Position numbers and translations under genes: made by a program. A model generated the notes under the pieces. It saw only the letters and a program-made list of their open reading frames with translations. It did not search any database and was not told where the DNA came from. This document shows, piece after piece, positions 36,385 to 46,941 of a stretch of 64,000 nt of DNA. Source of the DNA: Pleodorina starrii (lineage: Eukaryota; Chlorophyta; Chlorophyceae; Chlamydomonadales; Volvocaceae); assembly GCA_030267565.1 (NCBI GenBank), contig BRXU01000022.1:1136001-1200000 (forward strand), given 5' to 3'. The number at the start of each line of letters is the position of its first letter. Position 1 is the stretch's first letter.

Positions 36385-36858
36385 GTCCGCTGCCCAGCTA
36401 GTTCACGCATCGCCCAAAGCTTGCTAAGCAACTAGATGCAAACACCGCGACCTCTAAGATTGCCAGGGTCCTTACGCACAGCTCTTTGCACGCGTAATAA
36501 ATTAACAAAGAAGTTGGGTCACAAGCTAGACGGTACTTGATCACTGTAATCGCGCGATAAATACTTAGCGCAAAAACTTGGCTGCAGAGGCTTTCAGCGC
36601 CAAGAATTGCCTCGACATGGAACCTAACGATCTTTCGGTACGGCAGAAGTTGCGGTGCTTTCGGTGGCCAGGAGCCGTGTCATAACATGCTGTATCCATA
36701 GTGATCAACATCCCTGCGATAAGCAGGGTTAACTGCCTGGAAACGGGGCAGACAACCGACGGCAAACTCAACCCTACTAGGGCCGTTGTGTGCCATAGTA
36801 GCTGATCAATGCGTTTTTTCTAGGGAAGTGGCTAATCGTTTTTGTACGCGTGCTAGCA
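36385..36858. promoter_or_regulatory. Shared divergent promoter region (474 bp)
   Basis: The start codons of the Hrd3-like gene (minus) and the alpha-galactosidase (plus) are 474 bp apart, so both promoters and 5' UTRs must lie here. The sequence is less GC-rich than its surroundings and contains A/T-rich stretches (gtaataaattaac near 36495, gcgataaatac near 36553). No canonical TATA box was identified for either gene. Confidence 0.6.
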
Positions 36859-39800
36859 ATGGCAGCGCATCCATCAACTGCAGCTATGCGGCCCGTATAT
36901 TTGACGCTAGTAGCCGCTCTTTGCGCTGCGAGGCTTGCAGTGTCGCTCAATAATGGCGTTGGACGTACGCCAGCTATGGGGTGGAACTCGTGGAATTACT
37001 TCCGTTGTAACATAAACGAAACGATCGTTCGCCAAGTGGCCGACGCCATCGTTTCGTCGGGCTTGAAAGACGCTGGATACGTCTACGTCAACATTGGTGC
37101 GTGAATGACTCTTATGCCTTGGTCGGGTTGCTGTTGGGCTGAGTCTCGCCCCCGTAGTCAACCGCCTCCTGCTACCCGAAAAGCCTGGGTGCGGTGTTTT
37201 CGGGAGCCATCGGCACAGCGCCACCGCTACCTACAGGCGAATGGAGGCCTGTTGGTGGGGATGGGAGCAAGTATTCGCGCACGCTGACAGCTCGCGCGCT
37301 TGCACCCGCACCAAGGGGCCGCACCCATCGGCCGACCTGGGCCCAACCGTCGCGCAGCGCAGTCCATTCACACGCGCCCTGCTCCCCCTTTACTCTCCGC
37401 GATCTAACCTCTCCCCCACCCTGCGACCAGTACCAATAAACGCATCGCACGACACCCTCCCTCGCACTTACCGTACTGCCTCACTACCTCCCATGGCTTC
37501 CAGATGACTGCTGGATGGAGAAGCGCGACCCCGTCACGGGTCGCATCCAGCCCTTTCAGAACAAGTTCCCCTCGGGCATGAAGGTGCGCTGAGGACCCGG
37601 GCGCCACCCACGAGCAGCAACTCACCGGCGCGGCACGCGCCGCGCCGCGCGAAGCGCCCTGCTGCCTCGCCACCCTGGCCCGTGCACCCCGGGGGCGCAT
37701 CTCGCCTTCCTTCCTCGCACCGCGCCGCCACATCACGGACCCCACGTGCCGCGCACTCAACACACGCGCGCGCGAAGGCTGTCCTCCCCCCGCCCGCCCG
37801 GTCAGGAAATGCGCGTTGCCCCCTGCTGGTCTCCTCCCACCTGACGGGAGCTCCCATGCCCTGTCGTGCGGTGACGGGTGCATGCCCACCCGCCCGCCCG
37901 CGCACACGCCTCGCTGCGACCACGCCCGGCCTCTGCCCTACCTGTGCCCTCAGGCGCTCGGGGACTACATCCACAGCCTGGGTCTCCGCTTCGGTGTCTA
38001 CTCGGACACGGGCAACAAGACGTGCGAGGGATACCCGGGCAGCTGGGGCTACGAGAAGCTGGTGAGGTGCCGGGGTCGTTAGAGGGAGGGGGTGAGGAAG
38101 AAGATACCGCAGCGAACAGCGGTTTCGTCCTTTACTTCCCCTTGCGCTGCGGTTTCGTCTTGAAAACCCTCGCCCTGCCCCTCCCCCCTCCCCCCGCCCC
38201 CCTCCCCCCCAGGACGCCGCCACTTACGCGGAGTGGGGTGTGGATTACCTCAAGTACGACTACTGCGGCATGGACGGAGTGCAGGAGAGCGTGCAGGCCA
38301 GCTACGAGCGCATGAGGGACGCACTGGTGGCCACCGGGAGGCCCATCCTGTTCAGCCTCTGCTCGTGGGGCTCGGGGCAGCCCTGGCTGTGGGGAAAGAA
38401 CGTGGGTGGCGGTGAAGCGGGGAGGGGAGGGGAAGGGGGGAGGCGAGGGTAACTAAGACGAAACCGCAGGGCAAGGGGAAGTAAAGGACGAAACCGAGGG
38501 TGGGGGTTGGGACACCTGTTCTCGGTTTAAAGCCGCGGAAATGGGTGGAAATGGGTACGAGCGCGCTCTGGGGGTCGTTCTTTCCCGGGGGGTCGTTTCC
38601 GGCGGCTTCCCTCCGTAATTGTCCACTGCCCTCCACTGCGTCTCTCACGTGTGTCGCGCCGGGCGGTCGCCGCCCAGAACAGCAGAACCCACCCAGAAGC
38701 GCTCCATAAGCCATGTGTCCGCCCATCCATCCATCCACTCAATACCCCATCCCATTGGCACCCGACGGGCCAACAACACCTTCCCACCCCACCCCACATC
38801 GCTTTGGCCTGCTATCCTCTACCCCACCCCATCTCGACGTCTTATTTGACCCGCCCCAGCCCAACCCATCTAAAACCAACCCTAATCCCCACACATAAAA
38901 ACCGGAAACCTTGAAACTTTAAACCCTGAAACTTTAATCCCTGAAAACCCTAAAACTTTAAACCTAAAACCCCAAACCTAAAACCATAAAAACCATAAAC
39001 CCACCCCACCGCCCATCCCATCCCATCTCACCCAGGCCGCACCCCCCTCCCCGCTCATTATTTTATAAAGGAGCATATCACTCCCTGAACCCCCTCCCCC
39101 CTCCCCACCCACCCCCTCACCGCTTCTTCAGGTGGGCAACTCCTGGCGCACGGGCATCGATGTGTTTGCGGCGTGGGACGGCGCCCAGGCCCGCGCCCTC
39201 AAGCTGCCCTCCTTCCTGCAGCCCATCCTGGGGGCGGTACGGCAGACGTCCGGCCTGGCCGAGCACGCGGGTCCGGGCGGCTTCAACGACCCAGACATGC
39301 TGGTGGTGGGACTGGACGGAATGTATCCGTACGGCATCGTACAGGAGTGCCCCGAGCATGTGCGCGACTGCCACCCGGGCGAGTACATCAGCAGAGACAG
39401 GTGCGGGGAGGGCGGGGTGAAGGAGGGGGGGTTGAGGGGGGGGGTAGGAAGGGGGATATGGGGCCTTGCCGGGAGGAGAGGGAGGGAGGGGGTTTATTGA
39501 GGTCCTGGGGGGGGGAGGGGGATGGGAGGGGGTTTTGGGAAAGGGGGGGACGGGGCAGGAGGAGGGTGAGAGAAAGTGGGGCGGGAGGGCGTTTGTGTAA
39601 CCCGGTGGCGGGCGGGCCGGAGGACGAGGACGAGGACGGCGGAGGGAAGGAGGGTCTGTGGGAGGCGTGCAGCCTGGGGGCCCCTTCCCCCCTGACCGGC
39701 CGTGTACGAGGACTGACCATGCGTACCTACCACCTCCACCACCACCACCTCCGCCTGCACGCTGTCATCCCGGCCCCCGAGCTGGGTCCGGGTCCGCGGC

Positions 39801-41887
39801 TCCTTCGCTGCACGGCAGTGGACACCCCTCGCCGCGGTTCGTCTTTCTCGCCCCACGCTGATCGACCCACCGACCCACCGACCGACCCACCGACCCGCCC
39901 GCTTGTTGGTTCGTTGGTTCTGTTCTGTTCTGTTCTGTTCGCCCTTGGCCCTTCAGGTGGGGCCAGGTGGGCGGTCTGACCCAGACGGAGCAGCGCACCC
40001 ACTTTGCATTCTGGTGCATCATGGCGGCGCCGCTCATTCTGGGGAACGACCCGCGGGTCATGAGCAAAGCCACCCTGGAGGTGAGGGACGGGCGGGCGGG
40101 CGGGCTGGTAGGGTGGGTGGCTGGGTGTTTGGGTGGCTGGATATTTGGGTGGCTGGGTGATTGCAGCCAGCGGCTAGATATCAAGGCAGAGAGCAAGGGA
40201 GGGATGGAGGCGGGGCGGGGCGGGGCGAGGCGGGATGTGGCATTGGGCCCAACTACCCGCAGTGTGGTTTGCAGCGAATCTGGCGATATGATGATAACGG
40301 CCACGCAGCCGGCCAGCAGCATGCTTTCCGATTGAGAGCCGGTGGACGAGGGGGGGGGCGCTTTGCGGTGGGGTACGGACCCGGGGCCCTGGGTAGGCCT
40401 CGTGGAGCATGGCGTCCCGGTCCGCCCTCAGCCTAACACAGACGTAGCCGTCATACGCCGCCTTGGTAGCCGTTGCACGCCGCCCGGCCCCCTCACCACA
40501 CCTTCCCCCCAGGATCGCCCGCTCCCTCCATGCGCTTCCTACCCAACCCCCAACCACCGCCCGGCCGCCTGGCTTTCCTATATTTCAGGTCGCTGCCACA
40601 CGCTCAACCACCTTTCCCCTCCCTCCCTTCTCCGCGGCCTAACCACTCCCCTCCCCCAATTGCACCCATATCACCAAAGCACTGCAGCCAGCACCACTCA
40701 CCAGCTCTCCGGAGCCCACCCTAACAACCACCCACAACACCTTTACCACCAAGGACGCATGCCACTCCTAACCCACCTCCTCTCCTCTCCCCTCCCCCCG
40801 CGGCCCCCTGCCCCCTGCATATCACCCCCACCACCACCAGACGCATGCCACTCCTAACCCACCTCCCCTCTCCCCCCACCACCACCCCCAGATCCTGCTT
40901 GCCCGCGAGGTGCTGGCTGTGAACCAGGACCCTCAGGGGGCCCAGGGCCGGCCCGTGTGGACCGCCCCCAACAACGGCCCCACGGAGGTGTGGGCCAAGC
41001 CGCTGGCTGACGGCCGCACCGCCCTGCTGCTGGTTAACCTGGGGAACACAACCGTGGACATTACCACGGAGTTCAGGTGGGCGGGGGGAGGGGAGGGAGG
41101 GGGGGCAACAGGAGCAGGCTGGGGGGGGGCGTGGTGTGGGCGGGGGTCGTGTGGTGTGGGCGGGGGCCGCGTGCGAGCGTGCGTGAAGCCTGTGTATGTG
41201 TATGTGCATGTGGCGGGGGAGGGGGTGGGGGAGGGGAATGAGGGGATAAAGGTCGGATGCGACCTTTTGTGTGGGAGGGGAAGGGGAGGGGAGGAGGGCG
41301 CTAGAGGCAGAGAAGGATGAGGTGGGGGGCCAAAGGCAGGCCAAGGGAGGGGGAGTGGAGGGGAGTGGAGAGGAGCTGCTCACTTCCTGGGAAACACACA
41401 CCGGCTGGGCGGGTGGCTGGCTGGGTGGCGGGGTGGGTGGCGGGGTGGGTGGCGGGGTGCGTTGAACCCCGTTCGTTTTGGGTCCGTTGGCCATCGCTAC
41501 CTCCCTCCGCATTGAAGGGAGGTCTTTCTTCCCCCGTCGCCTTCCCCGCCCGCTTGCCTCTGTTGGCCGTAACGGCTCGCCTCGCCTTGCAGTGCGTGCA
41601 CGCGAGCGAACTACCGCCCACCGCCCTCCCCCCTTTCCTTCTTGGGCTGAACCACTTAAACTCCCTCCTCCTCCTCCCCCCCCCCCCCCCCACACACACA
41701 CCACCACCACCGCCCTCTTGCCTCGCGCCCTCCCCCCCCCCCCGGGCCCCCCTGATCAGCCGCGACCTGCCCTCCGAGCACGCCAAGTGGGGCCGCGAGG
41801 TCAAGTCCACCGCCCCCGTCTGCGTGGACAAACACGAGCTGTGCCCCAGCTGGGCCAAATCCGGGGAGTGCAAGAACAACGCAGGTG

Positions 41888-41918
<31 letters not shown>

Positions 41919-43488
41919 ACATGGCTGGCTGGCTGGCTGGCTGGGTACATGGCTGGCTGGCTGGGTACATGGCTGGCTGGCTGGCTGGGTACATGGCTGG
42001 CTGGCTGGGTACATGGCTGGCTGGCTGGCTGGCTGGGTACATGGCTGGCTGGCTGGGTACATGGCTGGCTGGCTGGCTGGCTGGGTACATGGCTGGCTGG
42101 CTGGGTACATGGCTGGCTGGCTGGCTGGCTGGGTACATGGCTGGCTGGCTGGCTGGCTGGGTACATGGCTGGCTGGCTGGGTACATGGCTGGCTGGCTGG
42201 CTGGCTGGGTACATGGCTGGCTGGCTGGGTACATGGCTGGCTGGCTGGCTGGCTGGGTACATGGCTGGCTGGCTGGCTGGGTACATGGCTGGCTGGCTGG
42301 CTGGCTGAGTCAGTGGTTGGAGGGCCGTGCGGCCCGGCCATGGACACGCCACCACCGCTTCCACCCGCAAACACACACACATGCATACACACAGCCGGCG
42401 ACCATACTATGCTTTACCCTTGCACCCGCCGTTTCCTCCCCGTCCCCTGGCTGGCCCGTCTGAGGCTTATTCCAGCGCCGGCCGCCATTGCCGAAGTACG
42501 GTACCGGCTGCTCCTCCTTCATCCCGCTCCCCCCCCCCACACACACAAGATGTCTTGTTTCGCTCCTTCTCCCCTCCCCTCCCCTCCTGCCCTTAATCCC
42601 TCTTCCCTCCCCTCCCCTCCCCTCCCATTTCTTCCCTCCCTCCCTCCCTCCCCGGGCTTCATCGCTATCTCGGTGCCTGGTTGGGTTGCTGCAAGCAGTA
42701 CCAATATCGCACTGCACTCAAACGACCCCCCCCCCGCTTCCCTCCCCCTCCCCTCCCCCTCCCCCTCCCCCTCCTCCCCATCCCCCTCCCCTCCTCCCCC
42801 TCCCCCTCCCCTCCTCCTCCGCAGGCTTCATGTTGGACAAGTGTCCGTTCAGCTGTCCGGAGGGCTGCCCCCACCCCATCGAGCCCCCGGGGCCCAAGGC
42901 CACCGCTCTGGTAGGGCGGGCAGGCGGGTGGGCTGGCGGGCTGGGCGGGGACGAGGGTGTAGGCAGATGGGGGGTTTTGGGAGGGCGGGGGCGCCTGGTG
43001 GGTGGTTCGCTTCAACGGTGCTCGGCTGGATTTGGGTTGGGTGTTGGACTGGGGCCCCGGGGCACATCTGCAGCAGCGGGCTGCGTCGTGCTGCGTTGTG
43101 CTGTGTTGCGTTGGGACTTGGGAGGAGGCTGGGGGTTGGACACACGGATACAGGTACACGGGTACACGGGTGGGTGGGTGGCTAAGGGTTGAGGAGGGCT
43201 GCCACACGCATGGCGCGAGGTACCGGGGGGAGTCGAGGCGCACACTGCTCAGGGTCGGGGGGGCGGGTTGGACACGCGGGCCAGATGGGCCACGGTGTAC
43301 GTTAATCCTTACGATTCCCTCCCCCTCGCGGTCCTCCGCCTTCCGTCATCCGCCCTCCCCCCCCCCCGGAACCCCCCGGGTGTCAGGTCCGTGACTTGTG
43401 GCTGGAGGAGGACGTGGGCGTGTTCACCTCCCGCTTCACCGCCCGCAAGGTGGAGCCGCACGAGGCGCGTTTCGTGACGCTCAAGTGA
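36859..43488 (+). CDS. AGAL: GH27 alpha-galactosidase with inserted ShKT domain
   Basis: A retaining glycosidase that removes terminal alpha-galactose. Exons: 36859-37096, 37504-37583, 37954-38061, 38213-38401, 39132-39400, 39957-40080, 40892-41076, 41760-41884, 42825-42910, 43387-43488; 501 residues. A signal peptide covers about 1-30, then the family opening [17 protein letters not shown]. The nucleophile is D158 in LKYDYC, and the acid/base is D258 in GGFNDPDM. The C-terminal beta domain starts at [14 protein letters not shown] and ends with VRDLW...VGVFT and VTLK. Between TTVDITTEF and VRDLW sits an extra six-Cys ShKT domain, C419-C454 (spacing CX6C, CX8C, CX10C, CX3C, CX3C), split by an intron. 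ShKT is a Cys-rich fold common in secreted algal enzymes; nothing suggests a toxin here. The ATG at 36859 gives the signal peptide. Most likely secreted or vacuolar. Confidence 0.94.
38121..38173. repeat. Inverted repeat arm upstream of alpha-galactosidase exon 4
   Basis: This arm (ggtttcgtcctttacttccc, cttgc, ctgcggtttcgtctt, accctcgcc) is the near-perfect reverse complement of 38442-38495. Its partner lies on the other side of exon 4 (38213-38401). Only about four or five differences are seen across some 54 bp. Confidence 0.9.
38442..38495. repeat. Inverted repeat arm downstream of alpha-galactosidase exon 4
   Basis: This is the reverse-complement partner of 38121-38173, placed 41 nt after the exon 4 donor site. 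Pairing of the two arms in the pre-mRNA would put exon 4 in a loop. Confidence 0.9.
38895..39002. repeat. Degenerate telomere-like tract (CCCTAAAA type)
   Basis: Intron 4 of the alpha-galactosidase gene (38402-39131) contains a run of variants of cccTAAAA/aaaccctgaaacttt, including exact aaaaccctaaaac and aaacctaaaacccc. It reads as a decayed array of the 8-nt telomere unit of chlamydomonads, oriented C-rich strand on plus. Confidence 0.5.
39068..39088. repeat. Intronic dispersed repeat, right-half copy
   Basis: aaggagcatatcactccctg and the following A match 30051-30071 in an intron of the neighbouring Hrd3-like gene, in the same plus-strand orientation although the two genes run in opposite directions. 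It is preceded by tattttata, partly matching tttatatc of the other copy. Confidence 0.65.
41885..42308. repeat. Minisatellite in the intron that splits the ShKT domain
   Basis: Sixteen units end in gtacatgg, each preceded by a variable number of ctgg tetramers, giving unit lengths of 20, 24 and 28 nt. The 20- and 28-nt units mostly alternate, forming a 48-nt higher-order period. The array starts directly after the donor site of exon 8 and lies wholly in the 940-nt intron 41885-42824. All frames are open because the unit has no stop, so the Trp/Leu/Ala/Gly-rich ORFs on plus and the Ser/Gln/Pro ORFs on minus are artefacts. Confidence 0.92.
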
Positions 43489-44006
43489 GGCGCGGGAGGG
43501 GGAAAGGGGGGGGGGGCGACCGCGCTGGGGGTGGCAGGAGGCGCAGCGCCGGGCACGGCGTTTGCGCGTGTCTGTCTTCCAGGCGGAAAGATTGGCCGCC
43601 CAGGCGGGGTCAGGCTCGGCGTACCGTATGTTACACCGCCAATGCCTGGACTGGCTGCTTGGAGTCGTCGGTTTGAGCGGCTCCCGCCGGCCCAGCCGGG
43701 GACAGCGGCCACACGACCTCCCCCCCTTGAGCCCTTATCGCACCTCTCCGCGCCCCGTGCTCCCCACATGAGGCTGCGGTTTCACCTTCATTATACCCGA
43801 CATAATTTCCCTCCCACCCCGCCCGCCGACGCGACCCCTGTTTTCCCCTTTTTCCTTTCCCTTGACTGATGACCCATCTGTGCTTTGCTCCAATTACCAC
43901 TGGCTCGCTCCCGCCGTTGCCCTACCCCTCGGATTGGCCGCTGCAACCCGACCCAATGACGCATCTCACTTTCACTTTGACTTTTAATGCCGCTTTCGGC
44001 AGGTGG
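43489..44006. other. Short intergenic spacer
   Basis: The 518 bp lie between the alpha-galactosidase stop and the first supported coding exon of the next gene, same strand. They must hold the 3' UTR of one and the promoter of the other. No TGTAA was found. An in-frame extension of the next gene back to an ATG at 43869 exists, so part of this may be coding or 5' UTR. Confidence 0.45.
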
Positions 44007-45200
44007 ATGGAGCCCGCGGACGCCGCCGCCGCGTCCTCCTCCCTGGACTTTGGCCCCCGTGCGCTGGCCAACTCGGTCCGCGCCGCCGCCACCGCGCTCA
44101 AGCTCCAGCTGCCCGCCTCTGCCTCCTCCGCCTCCTCCGCCGCCGCCGCGGCGGAGCTCTCCCAGGCCGTCAAGGCTGCCAGGGAGGCGGCAGGGAAGGC
44201 GGGGAAGGAGGCCGCGGCGGCCAAGGAGCGGGCGGAGAGGGCGGAGAGGGCGGAGCGGGAGGCGGCTGCCGCTAAGGAGAAGGCGCAGCGGGAGGCGCGC
44301 GAGGCGAGGGAGGAGCTTGAGAAGGAGAGGGAGCGCAGCGGCAGCGGAGGCGGCGGCAGCGGCGGAGGCGGGGGTGCGGCCACTGAGCTGTTGGCCAAGA
44401 AGCACTTTGTGCGGGCCAAGGAGTTGGAGACGGAGGTGCAGCGGTTGCTCAATGAGGTCAAGCAGCGGGACAGGGAGGTGGGTGCGACTGAGCGGCTGAG
44501 CGGCTGCCTGGCTGGGCGGATGGGTGGTGGTGGTGAAGTTGCGAGCAGCAGCAGCAGCAGCAGCGGGGCGCACCCACCCAGCCATCCGCAAGCAGCGGGT
44601 GGGTGGGTCCGGCCACGTGGGGTGGTTACGGGGGCTAGGTGAGGGTTGGGGAGGGCGCGCGGGTTTCGAAAAGCCTGGGGCGGCTGGCTCCTTGTTAAAC
44701 TACCTTCACCTGCGTTTTTGAGCCAGCCCGCTTGCCTAATCGGACCCCTAACCCCCACCTCACCCCACAGCGCTCTCAAGGAGTCCGTCCTATCTGTGGA
44801 TTACCCCACCCCACCCCACCCCCCACGTCATCTCCCTCCTCTCCTCTGCGGCACCTTGTTGTTCATCGCCCCACCCCCACTTCCCTCGTACCCCCTTCAG
44901 ATCGCCCGGCTGACGAAGGCCCTAGATGAGGTACAGTGCTCCACAGCGGGCGAGCAGCAGCAGCAGCAGCAGGCGGGCAGCGCCGACGCCGCCGGCCGCC
45001 GCGCCGCCCTGTCGGGCGCCGGTGTGGGGGCCGCTGCCGGCTCCGGCTCTTCGCCCCCCACCCGCGTGCCGCCCCTGTGGCTGCACTGGACTGAGAGCAA
45101 GGTGAGCCTGGCTCTCAACTTGGCGATGGCGGTGGTGCTGTCGCTGGTGCTCATGCAGCCACCCAGGAGGCCCGCCAAGAGCAGCAGGGACCTGCAGTGA
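44007..45200 (+). CDS. Tail-anchored coiled-coil protein (unknown family)
   Basis: Two exons, 44007-44477 and 44901-45200, join in phase across a GT-AG intron to 256 residues. Residues about 45-115 are Ala/Lys/Glu/Arg-rich heptads (e.g. KERAERAERAEREAAAAKEKA). After a Ser/Gly linker a second coiled coil runs through LLAKKHFVRAKELETEVQRL and continues across the splice as RDRE-IARLTKALDEV, which strongly supports the junction. A poly-Gln run and an Ala/Gly stretch follow. A C-terminal hydrophobic helix (SLALNLAMAVVLSLVLM) is followed by only about 15 basic and polar residues. The topology is that of a tail-anchored, cytosol-facing membrane protein such as a tether or SNARE-like factor, but no family is recognised. 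The start is uncertain: the frame is open upstream to an ATG at 43869, and a cag acceptor at 44000-44002 could mark an upstream exon. Confidence 0.65.
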
Positions 45201-45216
45201 TGGCAGGGAGGCCTCT

Positions 45217-45221
45217 TGTAA
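45217..45221 (+). other. TGTAA close behind the coiled-coil gene
   Basis: TGTAA lies only 17 nt after the stop at 45198-45200. That would make an unusually short 3' UTR. It may be fortuitous, but no better copy was seen nearby. Confidence 0.2.
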
Positions 45222-46866
45222 GGGAGGGGAGGGAGTGGAGGGAAGGGGAGAGAACGGGAGGGGAGGGGAGCGGAGCGGAGAGATGGGGGCGATGGTTTTC
45301 GAAACCTCGTTGGGGGAGGGTTTTGGAGGTGGGTTGGGTGGGGATGGGGCGGGACTCGTAGAGCAAGTGGGTGGCAGGCAGGCGGGCGGAGGAGAGGGGA
45401 TGTGAGGTGAGGGGCGCAGGGGCGGGGCAAGGCGGGCGGAGGAGAGTGGGAGGGAGGATGGGTCTGGGCCTGGACGACTGGACGGTGGCGTTGCCTTGGG
45501 AGTACCGGTAACGTTCATGGAAACACGCCAGAAGGAGCGGGAGTGGGCAGCAGCAGCGGAGGCGCACGCGGGGCGTCGCAGTCGCGATGTGCTGCTGCTG
45601 CCCGGACGGAAGCCGCGGGCGGAAGCCGCGGGAGGAGGCGGCTGACAGAGGAGGCGACCCGACCGCCTGCGCTGCGTTGCCGGGGCTGCTGTTGAGGGCA
45701 GGCGAGGGCATCCGTTCTGGGGCGGGAGCGCGCGCTTGCATCACACTGGGGGGTTGGCTTGGCTGCGCTGCGGAGGCCCGCAGCCTGTGATTCCACACGA
45801 TATAGCGGTAGGTGCTGCGGGCACCTGCCTGCTGCGCTATGCAAGCAGCACCGCAGCACGCGACACGGCCTAGGAAGGGCGGACTGTTGGCGCCACCTAG
45901 ACTATTGGACATCATGGTTGCGGCTGCCACGCGGTGCCGCGGAAGGGCGTCCGCCAGGTGTTAATTATGAGGGAGCATGAGGAGCGAATCGGGTTGGTTC
46001 GGGATGCGGCGGTGATTTCGGTCAGCTGTCAGTTACCGTAACTGCCGCGCCAGGGCTGCAAGCCCTGCACTATCAGCACATGTCATGGCTTCATTGTAGT
46101 ACCGTGTGTGGCTCGGGAGCCCGCCGGTTTGCCGTCGTGCTGGCGGCGGCAGCCCGGCAGGCCTGTTGACGGATTCCATTTTGTGTGACGCGGCGTGATT
46201 GCCCGGTGTGGCCGTTGCTGATCAGAAGCTTAGGGAAGGCGGGGGTTCTCTCTCCGGCCGGGGCCGTGCCATGTGCCATGTTCGAGAACGGCTTGCGGGC
46301 TAATTCGTGACCCAGATCGCGTGTACATACCGTGTAAATGTGTGAATGACTTTCGCCCAATTCGCGTTATCAGCCCGGGGGGCAAAGCTAATGAGTAAGT
46401 CAGGGCACCAGCTGCGGAGCAACCCGATCTCCCCTGGTTCGTCCGATGGCTTCAAGCTCGGACTGTCGGACAGCTGGCTCCTGCACGGCCGAATTTAAGC
46501 TACAACGAACTAAAATTCCGTGACACATAGGACGAAGGACAGGCATGCTTGTTTCGCCCCCCAGACGCCCGAAAGTTGTCGTGTCGGAAGTTACTCAACC
46601 GATAATCTCGTTTGTACTACCGTACAGTTGCATATCGAGCTGACGGCTTTCGTCACGATCTCGGAAATTGAGCAACTGCCAATAATCTATTGCCGCACAA
46701 GGAAGGCCGGTAGAATAAAGTCAATCATTAGCGGCCAAATGAACGTCCAAGTCCGTCGTTGCAGTCAGCTCGGTCGCACGGAGACCAAGGTCCCGCGCTG
46801 TCCTTGCCGCCGTCCGTTAGTTCGGCCTCAAATTGTAGCTGCTGCTGCAGCTCAGCGAACAGCAGG
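45222..46866. other. Intergenic region
   Basis: Purine-rich (ggggagg)n sequence occupies 45225-45470; the remainder is ordinary mixed sequence, less GC-rich from about 46500. I see no exon with a recognisable domain and no RNA gene. The last part should be the promoter of the PPR-like gene. Confidence 0.5.
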
Positions 46867-46873
46867 TATAAAA
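46867..46873 (+). promoter_or_regulatory. TATA box of the PPR-like gene
   Basis: tataaaa at 46867-46873 lies 75 bp upstream of the proposed ATG at 46942. Initiation about 30 bp downstream would give a 5' UTR of roughly 45 nt. Its position independently supports the very short first coding exon. Confidence 0.55.
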
Positions 46874-46941
46874 GCCTTTCATCACAGGCAGCTCACGCCT
46901 AGAAGCTTCTCGCAATTATTTAACATGAAACGACCACGGCG

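Noticed and set aside
42825..42910. ShKT motif taken as evidence of a toxin gene
   Set aside because: The exon is spliced in frame into a GH27 enzyme; ShKT is a generic Cys-rich module and no venom context exists.
41301..43192. Long ORFs on both strands across the alpha-galactosidase 3' half
   Set aside because: They read through introns and the ctgg/gtacatgg minisatellite. The GH27/ShKT exon model accounts for the real coding segments.
44768..44812. Possible extra exon of the coiled-coil gene (ALKESVLSVD-like)
   Set aside because: Its frame is out of phase with the first exon, whereas direct joining of 44477 to 44901 continues the coiled coil perfectly.
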